Shown in pieces: positions 1 through 8,317 of a stretch of 23,311 nucleotides of DNA. Position 1 is the stretch's first letter. Every line of letters starts with the position of its first letter. The DNA comes from UBA6078 sp964468685 (GTDB taxonomy: Bacteria > Desulfobacterota > Syntrophia > Syntrophales > UBA2210): positions 1-23,311 of the forward strand of contig CAYXUH010000019.1 of the NCBI GenBank assembly GCA_964468685.1, given 5' to 3'. The notes under the pieces were generated by a model. It saw only the letters and a program-made list of their open reading frames with translations. It did not search any database and was not told the origin of the DNA. A program made the position numbers and the translations under genes.

Positions 1-8
1 ACTGTTGA

Positions 9-31
9 GGTTCAATCTGAAAGATTGAACC
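9..31. repeat. Perfect 10-bp inverted repeat (hairpin)
   Basis: Arms 9-18 (GGTTCAATCT) and 22-31 (AGATTGAACC) are exact reverse complements around a GAA loop. No T-run follows on either strand, so a simple intrinsic terminator is not supported. No gene is visible in 1-139; the function of the hairpin is unknown. Confidence 0.6.
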
Positions 32-80
32 AGCGGAGCAACGGATTGACCCGCAGATGCAATAGCTTCTGTGGCGGTGT

Positions 81-113
81 GCGAGTCTCCGAGACATATT
101 CTCAAAGACTCGC
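81..113. repeat. Two-part hairpin downstream of the SDR gene
   Basis: GCGAGTCT (81-88) pairs with AGACTCGC (106-113), and inside it GAGA (91-94) pairs with TCTC (100-103), separated by a CC/AA internal loop. It lies 27 bases beyond the stop codon of the minus-strand SDR gene, so it may end or stabilise that transcript. There is no adjacent U-tract, so the terminator role is only inferred. Confidence 0.4.
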
Positions 114-139
114 CCCTGTTCCGGTCTCTATGACTGCTC

Positions 140-934
140 TTATTTTTTTTCCACCTTCAGCGAGGTCCCCGCGATAAACCGCGCCTGGAGCTTGCGCATC
201 CCCTTGAGCCACCGGTCATAGTCGGATGTCTTCCTGCGCATATATGTCTCGACCTCGGGATGGGGGAGAATCAGAAAGGTGTCCGCCCTGAACGCGTCCA
301 TAACCGCATCGGCCAGTTGTTCCGGTTCCATCAGACCATCGACCCCGGCAACGCCACCGCCTTCATGCTCCCGGGTCATCTCGGAGCGCACGGCCTGGGG
401 GCAGAGGGCGAAAACCTTGATCCCCTGATCACTATAGGTGATATCGATATTTTCCGCCAACCCGACCGCCGCGTGTTTGGTCACTGAATAGGGGGCCGAG
501 CCGATCTGGCTGAGCAGGCCCGCCGCCGAGGCCGTGATGAGCATCGCGCCGCCGCCGCGTTCGGTCATACGGGGGATGATCGCCCGTGCCACGTAGACGT
601 GGGCCATGACATTGATCTCCCAGATACGTTGCCAGCTCTCATTGGAGGCCTCAACCCCTCCGGTAACCAGGATCCCCGCGTTTGAACAGAACAGATCGAT
701 CGGACCGGCCCTCTCTTCCGTGGACTCAACCAGATGGATAACATCCTCTTCCTTACTGACATCACAACCGACCGCTATACCTTTAATCTCCTGGGCAACG
801 GCCCGCGCACCCTCCTCGTTTACATCAGCCACGACAACAGCCTTCGCGCCTTCCAGAGCGAACCTCCGACACAGGGCCTGGCCGATACCACTGGCGCCCC
901 CTGTAACAACAACAATTTTCCCTGCAATTTCCAT
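140..934 (-). CDS. Short-chain dehydrogenase/reductase (SDR), classical type
   Basis: NAD(P)-dependent oxidoreductase of 264 residues, a normal length for classical SDRs; the substrate cannot be read from the sequence. The N-terminal cofactor motif TGGASGIG is at residues 11-18. The structural NAG is at 85-87, and the catalytic residues are Ser136, Tyr149 and Lys153 in YSVTK. The segment FALCPQAV (175-182) stands where most family members have PG. Asp38 in the second-strand position (VADVN) suggests NAD rather than NADP preference, which is an inference. The ATG at 934 is preceded by AGGAG about 10 bases upstream. It lies 167 bases downstream of MsrAB on the same strand and probably has its own transcript. 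The protein is cytoplasmic, with no signal peptide. Confidence 0.9.
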   Translation of the reverse strand: MEIAGKIVVVTGGASGIGQALCRRFALEGAKAVVVADVNEEGARAVAQEIKGIAVGCDVSKEEDVIHLVESTEERAGPIDLFCSNAGILVTGGVEASNESWQRIWEINVMAHVYVARAIIPRMTERGGGAMLITASAAGLLSQIGSAPYSVTKHAAVGLAENIDITYSDQGIKVFALCPQAVRSEMTREHEGGGVAGVDGLMEPEQLADAVMDAFRADTFLILPHPEVETYMRRKTSDYDRWLKGMRKLQARFIAGTSLKVEKK

Positions 935-1033
935 AAATCTTCATCTCCTGAGATAATTTGGGACAAGGCCCACTGGTGTGATTATTTCTTCTTTTAGATA
1001 AAATCAAGGATAAAGAGAGAAGATCGGATTTTT

Positions 1034-1091
1034 TGGCCCCTGCTGACGGGCCGGGCAAAGCCCCGCAAAGCAGATTCCCGCCGGGCCCGGC
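1034..1091. repeat. GC-rich inverted-repeat cluster between MsrAB and SDR genes
   Basis: Downstream of the MsrAB stop there is a perfect 12-bp palindrome GCCGGGCCCGGC (1080-1091), a GGGC-aaa-GCCC hairpin, and GGCCCC/GGGCC arms. The likely role is transcription termination or mRNA 3'-end protection for the minus-strand MsrAB transcript. Only an A-run follows in the minus-strand direction, so a classic rho-independent terminator is not shown. Confidence 0.4.
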
Positions 1092-1101
1092 TTGCGACGT
1101 T

Positions 1102-2184
1102 CTATTCAAACAGCTTCAGATATTTCCCATAACCCTCCTTTTCCAGGTCCTCCTTGGGGATAAAGCGCAGAGAAGCTGAATTCATGCAGTATCGCAGGCC
1201 GGTCGGCTGCGGCCCGTCATCAAACACGTGTCCGAGGTGCGAATCCGCGATCTTGCTCCTCACCTCCGTCCTAACGCTAAACAACTTTCTGTCCTCTTTT
1301 TCCACGAGGGCGTCCGGTTCGATCGGCTTCGTAAAGCTCGGCCAGCCGGTATGAGAGTCATATTTGTCATGCGAACTGAAGAGGGGCTCTCCGGATACCA
1401 CATCGACGTAGATCCCCTCCCCCTTGTTGTCCGAGTATTCATTGTTATAGGGACGCTCAGTTCCGTCCTCCTGGGTTACCTCATACTGGAGGGGGGTTAG
1501 CTTTTTTATCAGCTCATCGGCAGACGGTTTTTGAAAGGTGCGCTGAGGGGTGCTCTCCGTATCGTCCCATATATTTTTGAGATACCGGTCACGCCCCGAG
1601 CCCGTCCGATATGCCTTGTACCGCACAGGATTCTTCCGGGCGTAATCCTGGTGATAGTCCTCGGCCGTATAGAATCCGGGGAAGGGAAGGATCTCCGTAA
1701 TGACCCCCTTGTCGTACCTTCCCGATGCGTTCAGCCTCTCTCTTGAGATCTCCGCCAGTCGTTTTTGCTCATCCGTATGGTAGAAGATGGCGGATCGGTA
1801 CTGGGGCCCCCTGTCGGCAAACGATCCCCCCGCATCCGTCGGATCGATATTCCTCCAGTAGATATCGAGCATCTGCTGATACGTCGCCCTGCTCGGATCA
1901 TAGGTGACCTGGATCGCCTCGTAATGTTCGGTGTTCCCCGTGGAGACCTCTTCATAGATCGCGTCTTCTTTACGCCCCCCCGCATAGCCCGATACCACCT
2001 CAATCACACCGTCAACCTCTTCAAAGGGGTGTTCCATGCACCAGAAACAACCCCCGGCAAACGTAGCTTTTGCAGTCTTTTCGTTTTGATTATCCATGAC
2101 GGTATCCTCCCTGAAGCTGTTTGCAATGACGTATACGAACACCAGACAGACTCCAACCACAAGAAACAGCGATATCTTTTTCAT
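1102..2184 (-). CDS. msrAB: Membrane-anchored bifunctional methionine sulfoxide reductase MsrA-MsrB
   Basis: Repairs oxidised methionine: the MsrA domain reduces the S-sulfoxide and MsrB the R-sulfoxide. Residues 1-23 form a hydrophobic segment after MKK with no lipobox, consistent with a signal anchor and periplasmic catalytic domains. MsrA spans about 40-195, with catalytic Cys46 in GCFWCME. MsrB spans about 220-355, with GWPSF, the HLGHVFDDGP motif and catalytic Cys333 in RYCMNSAS. The MsrB part has no CxxC pairs, so it is the zinc-free type. The ATG at 2184 has a GGGAGG ribosome site. It lies 54 bases downstream of the YeeE/YedE pair on the same strand, so the three genes probably form one operon. 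A link between sulfur-compound uptake and periplasmic repair is inferred from this placement only. Confidence 0.95.
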   Translation of the reverse strand: MKKISLFLVVGVCLVFVYVIANSFREDTVMDNQNEKTAKATFAGGCFWCMEHPFEEVDGVIEVVSGYAGGRKEDAIYEEVSTGNTEHYEAIQVTYDPSRATYQQMLDIYWRNIDPTDAGGSFADRGPQYRSAIFYHTDEQKRLAEISRERLNASGRYDKGVITEILPFPGFYTAEDYHQDYARKNPVRYKAYRTGSGRDRYLKNIWDDTESTPQRTFQKPSADELIKKLTPLQYEVTQEDGTERPYNNEYSDNKGEGIYVDVVSGEPLFSSHDKYDSHTGWPSFTKPIEPDALVEKEDRKLFSVRTEVRSKIADSHLGHVFDDGPQPTGLRYCMNSASLRFIPKEDLEKEGYGKYLKLFE

Positions 2185-2238
2185 GACATCCTCCCCATAC
2201 CGGCCGGATGTTGTCTCACGGTGCGGAGTATCCGCCAG

Positions 2239-2799
2239 TCAGGCGCGTCTTCCGGGCAGTTTCCACGCCACAACCCCAAGGACGATGGCAACAACCAAGG
2301 CGGGGATAAACCCCGGAATACCACTTATCAGAGCGGGATATGAGGAATCAGGCGTCAGCGCCAGTGTCACATTTCCCCCCAGGATCTTCGCCAGGAGGGC
2401 TGACCCCTGCAGCTGCCCGTATGCGAGCATGTACAGGTATGCCGCTACCAGTCCGCCGAGGACGAAAAAGAGCGCGTCTTTCCGGCCGTCCCCGAGAGCC
2501 GCCATGCCGGTGCTCGGACAATACCCGGTGAGGGGCCAGGCGAGGCCCATAAAAATGCCGCCAGCCAGGACCCCCCAGTAACTGGTCTTGACATCCAGAT
2601 GCGATGGGTTAATAGCGCCGAGGGCAAGCCCCACGAAGAGGAGGGCACTGGCAATCGAAATACCGAAGAGGATCGCCTTCATCAGATGGAGATCGGTCAG
2701 CCGGAGCATATTGATGATATTGTGCGGATTGGAGGCCCCGATACGCTGGAGAATAAAACCGAATGCCGCCCCTACTATAACAGCTAATAGTATTTCCAT
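2239..2799 (-). CDS. YeeE/YedE (thiosulfate transporter-like) half-size membrane protein
   Basis: Integral membrane protein of 186 residues with about five hydrophobic segments. It matches one half of the YeeE/YedE (TsuA, sulf_transp) family, whose characterised members import thiosulfate. The family signature appears as GLAWPLTGYCPSTGMAALGD (20 residues, around 95-115), containing the conserved Cys that in YeeE-type proteins lines the substrate path. The region after it (DALFFVLGGLV) is also typical. The ATG at 2799 has a GGGGAGG site that begins right after the stop of the partner gene (corrected end 2812), so the two halves are tightly coupled. The actual substrate is not shown; thiosulfate or a related sulfur species is inferred from the family. 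Confidence 0.85.
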   Translation of the reverse strand: MEILLAVIVGAAFGFILQRIGASNPHNIINMLRLTDLHLMKAILFGISIASALLFVGLALGAINPSHLDVKTSYWGVLAGGIFMGLAWPLTGYCPSTGMAALGDGRKDALFFVLGGLVAAYLYMLAYGQLQGSALLAKILGGNVTLALTPDSSYPALISGIPGFIPALVVAIVLGVVAWKLPGRRA

Positions 2800-2811
2800 G
2801 TCACACCTCCC

Positions 2812-3379
2812 CTATTTCCGCCCGTATATCAGGATAGCGAGCGGTATCCCGGCAAGGAAGACCCCGATTGCAAAGAGATAGCCGCTGATTGAGGTCTGCA
2901 TGATGCCGCTCATCATATGCCCGCTCATGCACCCCCCCCGCCAGCCGGGCCCCGAAGAGCAACACCACGCCGCCGGTAAATGAGACAACATATCGCTTCG
3001 TGCCCCCCTCGCCGAATCGGGATCGCCACACCGCCGGGGCGATCCGGTCGGACGCGGTCGGTTGCGGGCCCCCGGTTTTGGCCGATAGAAAGGCACCCAA
3101 CACCATGCTCAGCACGAAGATGAAACTGTAGTTGATCGGATTCATTACGTTCTTTGAGTACTTGCCGCCGCTCTTGTTCAGGTAGGCATTCGTGCTGGCA
3201 TAGCCAGATTTCGCAGACGGCCTCTTGGTGATAAGATTATCGGAAAGGGCATTCCAGACAATCCCATCGAATATCACAAATTGTGTCGAGACCCCGATCG
3301 GCTTGACAAGAAACACCGCAAGCAGGAAGACCACGCCCAGCGCAATCCCGCCCGTGAACCAGTTCCACTGCCCAGTCAT
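2812..3379 (-). pseudogene. YeeE/YedE half-size membrane protein, frameshifted in a G8 tract
   Basis: Partner half of the YeeE/YedE transporter. The first 145 or so codons encode TM segments (TGGIALGVVFLLAVFLV, FVLSMVLGAFLSA). The frame is then lost at a run of eight C on the plus strand (2932-2939; G8 in the gene). As given, the product after LAGG reads into a non-family tail that ends at 2801. Removing one G restores the family motif GGCMSGHMMSG and a last TM segment ending at a TAG at 2812, giving a protein of 188 residues. The start at 3379 has a strong AAGGAGG site. A one-base homopolymer error in the assembly is the simplest explanation; a true mutation or phase-variable tract is the alternative. 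The conserved Cys of the motif is present only in the corrected frame. Confidence 0.8.
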
Positions 3380-3669
3380 AACGTCACCTCCTTATGGTAC
3401 TGTACGATTAAGGAAAAGCCGGGAGTGCCTGGGGGTAACTCGGCCCTGGATAACGGTCCATTGCTCGAAAAAGCTTGGCCCGTATGACTCCAGGCACCTC
3501 TCCAGCGCCCTGCCCAAGATATACAGCCGCGTACAAAGTGATTTGAGATTAACCAGTAAGATAGGTAAGATAGAACGTATAGCGCGTGGAGATTATGACA
3601 CAAGCCGCAAACAACGTAAAGGATATGTTCAGGGGGCGAATTGCCTCATAGTAAATGTTACCAAAGTAG
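3380..3669. other. Non-coding stretch upstream of the YeeE operon
   Basis: No gene is supported on either strand. It should carry the promoter of the minus-strand YeeE/MsrAB operon, but no convincing -35/-10 pair was found. The only repeat seen is GTAAGATAG twice in perfect tandem (3556-3564 and 3565-3573). The adjacent transposase remnant suggests that this stretch is partly insertion-sequence debris. Confidence 0.45.
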
Positions 3670-3795
3670 GTGAATAAAGACGAGGCACGCTTCGGCCGTA
3701 TTTCTGATACACGGCGCTGTTGGTGCCCGAAGCCCATTCGTCCCGTTTGTTACACAATGGTGAGCCAGGGATACACCTATGCTTACGCGATGAGC
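3670..3795 (+). mobile_element. Remnant of an IS630-family transposase
   Basis: A plus-strand reading frame beginning NKDEARFGRISDTRRCW, followed by CPKPIRPV and then GYTYAYA. This is the pattern around the second catalytic Asp of IS630-family DDE transposases (usually DEARFG.....R.W.P.G.RP and then an aromatic YTYAYGAVSP segment). Only about 42 codons are left. A stop codon lies directly upstream in the frame (3667-3669), and after TYAYA the frame runs into the 3' end of the acyl-CoA dehydrogenase gene. No inverted terminal repeats or TA duplication could be defined. It is non-functional debris marking an old insertion beside the beta-oxidation operon. The family assignment comes from recalled motifs, not from a search. 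Confidence 0.7.
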
Positions 3796-3809
3796 TTCGT
3801 GTGTTTCTG

Positions 3810-4954
3810 CTATTTGAGAATATCCCGTGCAATAATAAGCCGTTGGACCTCACTGGTACCCTCGTAGATGCTGGTCACCCTGACATCCCGCGCATATCGC
3901 TCGATGGGAAAATCCTTCGTGTACCCATAGCCGCCCAGAATCTGCATGGCGTCGTAGCAGGCCTTGTTGGCCGACTCCGTGGCATAGACTTTGGCCATGG
4001 ATGCCTCTTTTGCGTAGTGCCTACCCTGGTCCTTGAGGTAAGCCGCCTTCAAGAGCAACAGACGGGCAGCTTCCAGACGGGTATAGTTGTCCGCGATCAT
4101 CCATTGGATCGCCTGCTGGGTGGCGATGGGGCGATCGAACTGAATCCGCTCCTTGGCATAGCCCGTGGCGAAATCCATGGCAGCCAACCCAATCCCCAGC
4201 GACATGGAACCGATACCAATGCGACCTCCGGCCAGTTCATCGACCGCGATGCGAAAGCCGTCGTTCAGTTTGCCCATCATGTTGTTCTTGGGCACTCGAC
4301 AGTCTTCGAAGAGGATTTCGTTTGTGGAGGAACCGGTCTGCCCCATTTTCATTTCATCTTTTCCGACAATAAAGCCCGAGAAGCTCGGCTCCACCAGGAA
4401 GGCACTGATCCCTTTCCTCTTGCTGGCTTCCTTGTCAGTCACGGCCCAAACCACGAACACGCCAGCATACTCGGCGCTGGAGATGAAGATCTTACCGCCA
4501 TTGATCACGTAGTCATCACCATCCAGAACGGCCGTGGTTTTCATGGCTCCCGGATCAGAACCGGCACTGATCTCGGACAAGCCAAAGCCTCCCGCTGCAT
4601 ATTCACCGCTGCACAATGGCGGAATATATTTCTGCCTCTGCTCCTCGGTCCCCAGGGATTGGATGACTTCCGCCACCATGTTGGTCACGGATGTGGTGAC
4701 CGCAGTTGAGGCACAGCCCCGGCCGATTTCCGTCATCACCAGCGAGAAGGCCACGGCACCAGCTGCGGTTCCACCATACTCGGGATCGACATTCAGTCCC
4801 ATAAATCCGAGTTCGGCCAGCTTTCTCAGGTTGTTTTTCAGGATCTCCCGGTTCTTAGTTTGGTCCAGTTCGGCAGCCACGGGCTCCAGTTCCCTCTTGG
4901 CGAACTTGGCCGCCGTATCTTGAATAATTTTTTGCTCTTCAGTTAGATCGAAGT

Positions 4955-4958
<4 letters not shown>
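3810..4958 (-). CDS. Acyl-CoA dehydrogenase, short-chain (butyryl-CoA dehydrogenase-like)
   Basis: FAD enzyme that interconverts an acyl-CoA and its 2-enoyl-CoA; 382 residues, the usual length. The middle beta-domain FAD motif reads FGLSEISAGSD, followed by the KIFISSAEYAG segment. The C-terminal helical domain carries ILGGYGYTKDFPIERYARD and the catalytic base Glu366 in YEGTSEVQ, the position typical of short-chain enzymes. Its ATG overlaps the stop of the upstream hydroxyacyl-CoA dehydrogenase by four bases (ATGA, 4955-4958), so the two are translationally coupled. No electron-transfer flavoprotein genes are nearby, so its electron acceptor is encoded elsewhere. It could serve butyrate formation or short-chain fatty acid oxidation; the direction cannot be told from sequence. 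Confidence 0.93.
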
Positions 4959-5821
<863 letters not shown>

Positions 5822-5885
5822 ATTGTGCTCCTTCACCTCTACTTCTGCTGTCTACATTGATTGGATGGTAGCGAACTGAGAAGGG

Positions 5886-7061
5886 CTACCGTTTAATCAC
5901 CATGGCGACTGCCTCTCCTCCGCCAAGGCAAAGGGACACCAAGCCCATTTTCTTGTCTTGACGAATCAACTCGTGAATGAGGGTCACCAACACACGGCAA
6001 CCACTCGCACCAATGGGGTGACCCAGTGCGACACTGCCGCCATTGACATTGACCTTGGCGGGATCCAACTCAAGCTCCTTAAGCACCGCCACCGTCGCGC
6101 CGCTGAAGGCCTCATTGAGTTCGTAAAGGTCTACATCGTTAAGGCTCACGCCTTCCTTCTTCAGACACTTGGGAACCGCCAGCATCGGGGCCACGAGAAC
6201 GTATTTCATGTCCAGACTGGCGGAGGCCTGAGAGCCGATGGTCGCCAAGACCTCACACCCCAGTTCTTCGGCCCTTTCTCGGGCCATCACTACAACCGCC
6301 GCCGCGCCGTCGGAGATGATGGACGCGTTGCCAGCAGTGGTTACGCCACCCTTTTTGAAGGCAGGCTTCATTTTTGCCAACTGTTCAAAAGAAGTGGGTC
6401 GAGGGCATTCATCTCGATCAAAAATAAGCGGATCGCCCTTGCGCTGTGGAACGGAAACCGGAACGATCTCCTTCTGAAACCTGCCGGCCTCAATCGATGC
6501 GAGTGCGCGCCGATAAGACTCCGCAGTGTATTTATCCTGATCTTCGCGAGTCACGCCATACTTCTCACTGCAAAGTTCGTTGGAGAATCCCATAGGAAAG
6601 TCGTTGACGATGTCCCAAAGCCCGTCATGTTCCATGTGGTCGTGTATGGTTCCCGCACCCATGCGATAGCCGAAACGAGCCTTCTCCAAATAGTACGGGG
6701 CCATGCTCATGTTTTCCATGCCGCCGGCAACCACCACATCGGCATCGCCCACCTGGATGGCCTGGGCCGCCAGCATGACCGACTTCAAGCCGGAACCGCA
6801 CACCTTGTTGACAGTAAAGCACTCCGCCTCCCACGGCATTTCCGCCTTGACGGCAGCTTGTTTCGCCGGGTTTTGCCCGTACCCGCAGGGTAAAACTATG
6901 CCCATGATGACTTCGTTCACGACGGATTTTTCAATGCGCGCGCGACGAATAGCCTCGTTGATGGCAATCGCACCCAACTGAGTTGCGCCAATGCTGGCAA
7001 ACGTCCCATTGAAACCAGCCACCGGGGTCCGCGCCGCGCTTACGATTACTGCCTCCCTCAT
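5886..7061 (-). CDS. Acetyl-CoA acetyltransferase (thiolase)
   Basis: Condenses two acetyl-CoA to acetoacetyl-CoA, or cleaves 3-ketoacyl-CoA in the reverse direction. It has 391 residues, the standard thiolase II length. The nucleophile Cys88 is in NKVCGSGLKS. NEAFSGATVA and GGSVALGHPIGASG carry the active-site His, and the second Cys378 is in CLGGGEAVA; spacing matches biosynthetic thiolases. GGGAGG lies about 8 bases before the ATG at 7061. It is the first gene of a three-gene minus-strand operon; a crotonase, expected between the HBD and dehydrogenase steps, is absent from the window. A predicted promoter (7401-7428) would give it a long leader of roughly 330 bases with several hairpins. 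Substrate chain length cannot be fixed from sequence. Confidence 0.95.
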   Translation of the reverse strand: MREAVIVSAARTPVAGFNGTFASIGATQLGAIAINEAIRRARIEKSVVNEVIMGIVLPCGYGQNPAKQAAVKAEMPWEAECFTVNKVCGSGLKSVMLAAQAIQVGDADVVVAGGMENMSMAPYYLEKARFGYRMGAGTIHDHMEHDGLWDIVNDFPMGFSNELCSEKYGVTREDQDKYTAESYRRALASIEAGRFQKEIVPVSVPQRKGDPLIFDRDECPRPTSFEQLAKMKPAFKKGGVTTAGNASIISDGAAAVVVMARERAEELGCEVLATIGSQASASLDMKYVLVAPMLAVPKCLKKEGVSLNDVDLYELNEAFSGATVAVLKELELDPAKVNVNGGSVALGHPIGASGCRVLVTLIHELIRQDKKMGLVSLCLGGGEAVAMVIKR

Positions 7062-7099
7062 TTTTCACGCCTCCCATTACAGAAATCCTTTGCAGAATA

Positions 7100-7119
7100 C
7101 CCCGCGGCTTGCCGCGGGG
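7100..7119. repeat. Perfect 9-bp GC hairpin (REP-like), in the thiolase leader
   Basis: CCCCGCGGC (7100-7108) and GCCGCGGGG (7111-7119) are exact reverse complements around TT. In the minus direction it is preceded by GTAG and GGGGGCT, similar to REP elements with a GTAG/GGAG head. A second, similarly organised element lies at 7243-7267. REP identity is inferred from pattern only. Confidence 0.5.
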
Positions 7120-7242
7120 AGCCCCCTCTACTATCCTATCTATAGCTATGAAAGTTGTAAAACTTTTTTCATAACGCGCAAATTTGATGCCACTGATTCG
7201 GGTAAATCATATGCTTCTGCATTAATTGCTTCCAGGTAAAAC

Positions 7243-7267
7243 CCCGGCTCTGCCGGGAGACTCCCGG
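7243..7267. repeat. Overlapping GC hairpins, second REP-like element
   Basis: Two mutually exclusive perfect stems share bases: CCCGGC/GCCGGG (7243-7248 with 7252-7257) and CCGGGAG/CTCCCGG (7253-7259 with 7261-7267). Such overlap could be an RNA switch or just a degenerate REP. It lies in the predicted leader of the minus-strand thiolase operon, about 180 bases before the start codon. Confidence 0.45.
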
Positions 7268-7297
7268 AGTTTGACAATTCCAGGAATATAAAGAAAA

Positions 7298-7338
7298 CCT
7301 CCTGTCCGTGAACCGCTCAAAGTTTACGGGGGAGGAGG
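7298..7338. repeat. Long imperfect hairpin in the divergent control region
   Basis: CCTCCT (7298-7303) pairs with AGGAGG (7333-7338), then CCGT with ACGG and AAC with GTT, around an 8-base loop: 13 base pairs with two small internal loops. In the thiolase leader (minus strand) the arm CCTCCT could also mask a ribosome-site-like AGGAGG. Function is unknown. Confidence 0.45.
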
Positions 7339-7400
7339 CTTTAATTGAACGGCGGCCGGATTTTAAGCCATACGTCACGGGAATGCAAGAATCATGTTAT

Positions 7401-7428
7401 ATTATATGGGGTATTGACCGGTTTTCAG
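7401..7428 (-). promoter_or_regulatory. Predicted sigma-70 promoter of the thiolase operon
   Basis: Read on the minus strand, CTGAAA (7423-7428) is followed after 16 bases by a perfect TATAAT (7401-7406). The predicted start near 7394 gives a leader of about 330 bases containing the three hairpins listed here. The -35 box matches in only four of six positions, so this is a moderate prediction. Confidence 0.45.
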
Positions 7429-7448
7429 CCGTGACGGGCGATTTCAAA

Positions 7449-7477
7449 TTGCCACGGGATACGGAATATTATAGGAT
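7449..7477 (+). promoter_or_regulatory. Predicted sigma-70 promoter of the cyclase/hydrolase operon
   Basis: TTGCCA (7449-7454, five of six matches to the -35 consensus) is followed after exactly 17 bases by TAGGAT (7472-7477, four of six matches to the -10). Transcription would start near 7484, about 47 bases before the ATG at 7531. Together with the minus-strand promoter it makes 7062-7530 a divergent control region; no gene is seen in that stretch. Confidence 0.5.
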
Positions 7478-7530
7478 ACATCCTATTCCATCGCCGTAAC
7501 CCCTGCGGCACAAAATGAAAAGGAGAAACC

Positions 7531-8292
7531 ATGCGTGTCATTGATCTGTCAGCCACGATCGCCCCGAGTCCCGACGGTACGCCGGATTTTCTCAAGACCG
7601 AAATCGTCTATCATGATCATGCCGAAGGAGCGGCGGGGATTAAGACCCTCTTCAACGTTCCCCCCGAGCTCCTGCGTGACGGTGAGGGATGGGCGACGGA
7701 GACCATCACGAGGCTGGGCACGCATGACTCGACGCATGTCGACGCGCCCTGGCACTACAACAGTCATATCCAGGGCAGCCGGGCGCCGACCATCGATGAA
7801 CTGCCCCTCGAGTGGTTCTTCGGGGACGGGGTCAAACTCGACATGACCGCCAAGGGAGAAGGGGATCCTGTTACCGAAGAGGACATCAAGAAGGAGCTGG
7901 AGCGGATCGAGTACGGCCTTAAGCCACTGGATATCGTTCTGATCAACACGGGACGGGACGTGCATTACGGCCAGCCCGATTATATCTTCAAAGGCTGCGG
8001 GGTCACACAGGGCGCCACCCGGTGGCTCTATGAGCAGGGAATCCGGGTCATGGGGATCGATGCCTGGGGATGGGACGTTCCATTGAATCTACAGGCACAG
8101 CAGGCACTTGAAAAGGGTGACAGGGGTGTCTTCTGGGCGGCACACCAGGCGGACCTGCCCTATTCCCACATCGAACGACTGATCAATCTGGGAGGTCTCC
8201 CCCCCTTCGGCTTCACGGTCTCCTGCTTTCCCCTCAAGATCAAGGGGGCCAGCGCGGGACCGGCCAGGGTCGTGGCGATCCTTCCGGAATAA
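7531..8292 (+). CDS. Cyclase-family (kynurenine formamidase-like) metal-dependent hydrolase
   Basis: Member of the cyclase/KynB-like family (PF04199 type), whose known members hydrolyse formamides, isatin or related cyclic amides with bound Zn or Mn. It has 253 residues. The metal-binding motif is GTHDSTHVDAPWH (63-75), in which His69, Asp71 and His75 match the family HxDxxxH pattern. MGIDAWGWD and a C-terminal FPLKIKGASAGPARVVAI also fit the family. AAAGGAG lies close before the ATG. It is followed after 25 bases by an alpha/beta hydrolase on the same strand, so the two are probably one operon, perhaps consecutive hydrolytic steps on one substrate. The substrate cannot be named; kynurenine formamidase itself is not implied because no other tryptophan-degradation gene is present. 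Confidence 0.85.
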   Translation: MRVIDLSATIAPSPDGTPDFLKTEIVYHDHAEGAAGIKTLFNVPPELLRDGEGWATETITRLGTHDSTHVDAPWHYNSHIQGSRAPTIDELPLEWFFGDGVKLDMTAKGEGDPVTEEDIKKELERIEYGLKPLDIVLINTGRDVHYGQPDYIFKGCGVTQGATRWLYEQGIRVMGIDAWGWDVPLNLQAQQALEKGDRGVFWAAHQADLPYSHIERLINLGGLPPFGFTVSCFPLKIKGASAGPARVVAILPE

Positions 8293-8317
8293 AAACAAGA
8301 TATGAAGGAGAACAGAC

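Noticed and set aside
3679..3742. Imperfect inverted repeat (GACGA/TCGTC, CTTCGG/CCGAAG) that looks like a structured RNA or attC site
   Set aside because: It falls inside the IS630 transposase-like coding fragment, lacks the AAC/GTT ends of attC, and is better explained by coding sequence.
7151..7169. AAAGTT-GTAA-AACTTT followed by T-run, terminator-like on the plus strand
   Set aside because: The stem is short and AT-rich, and no plus-strand gene ends before it.
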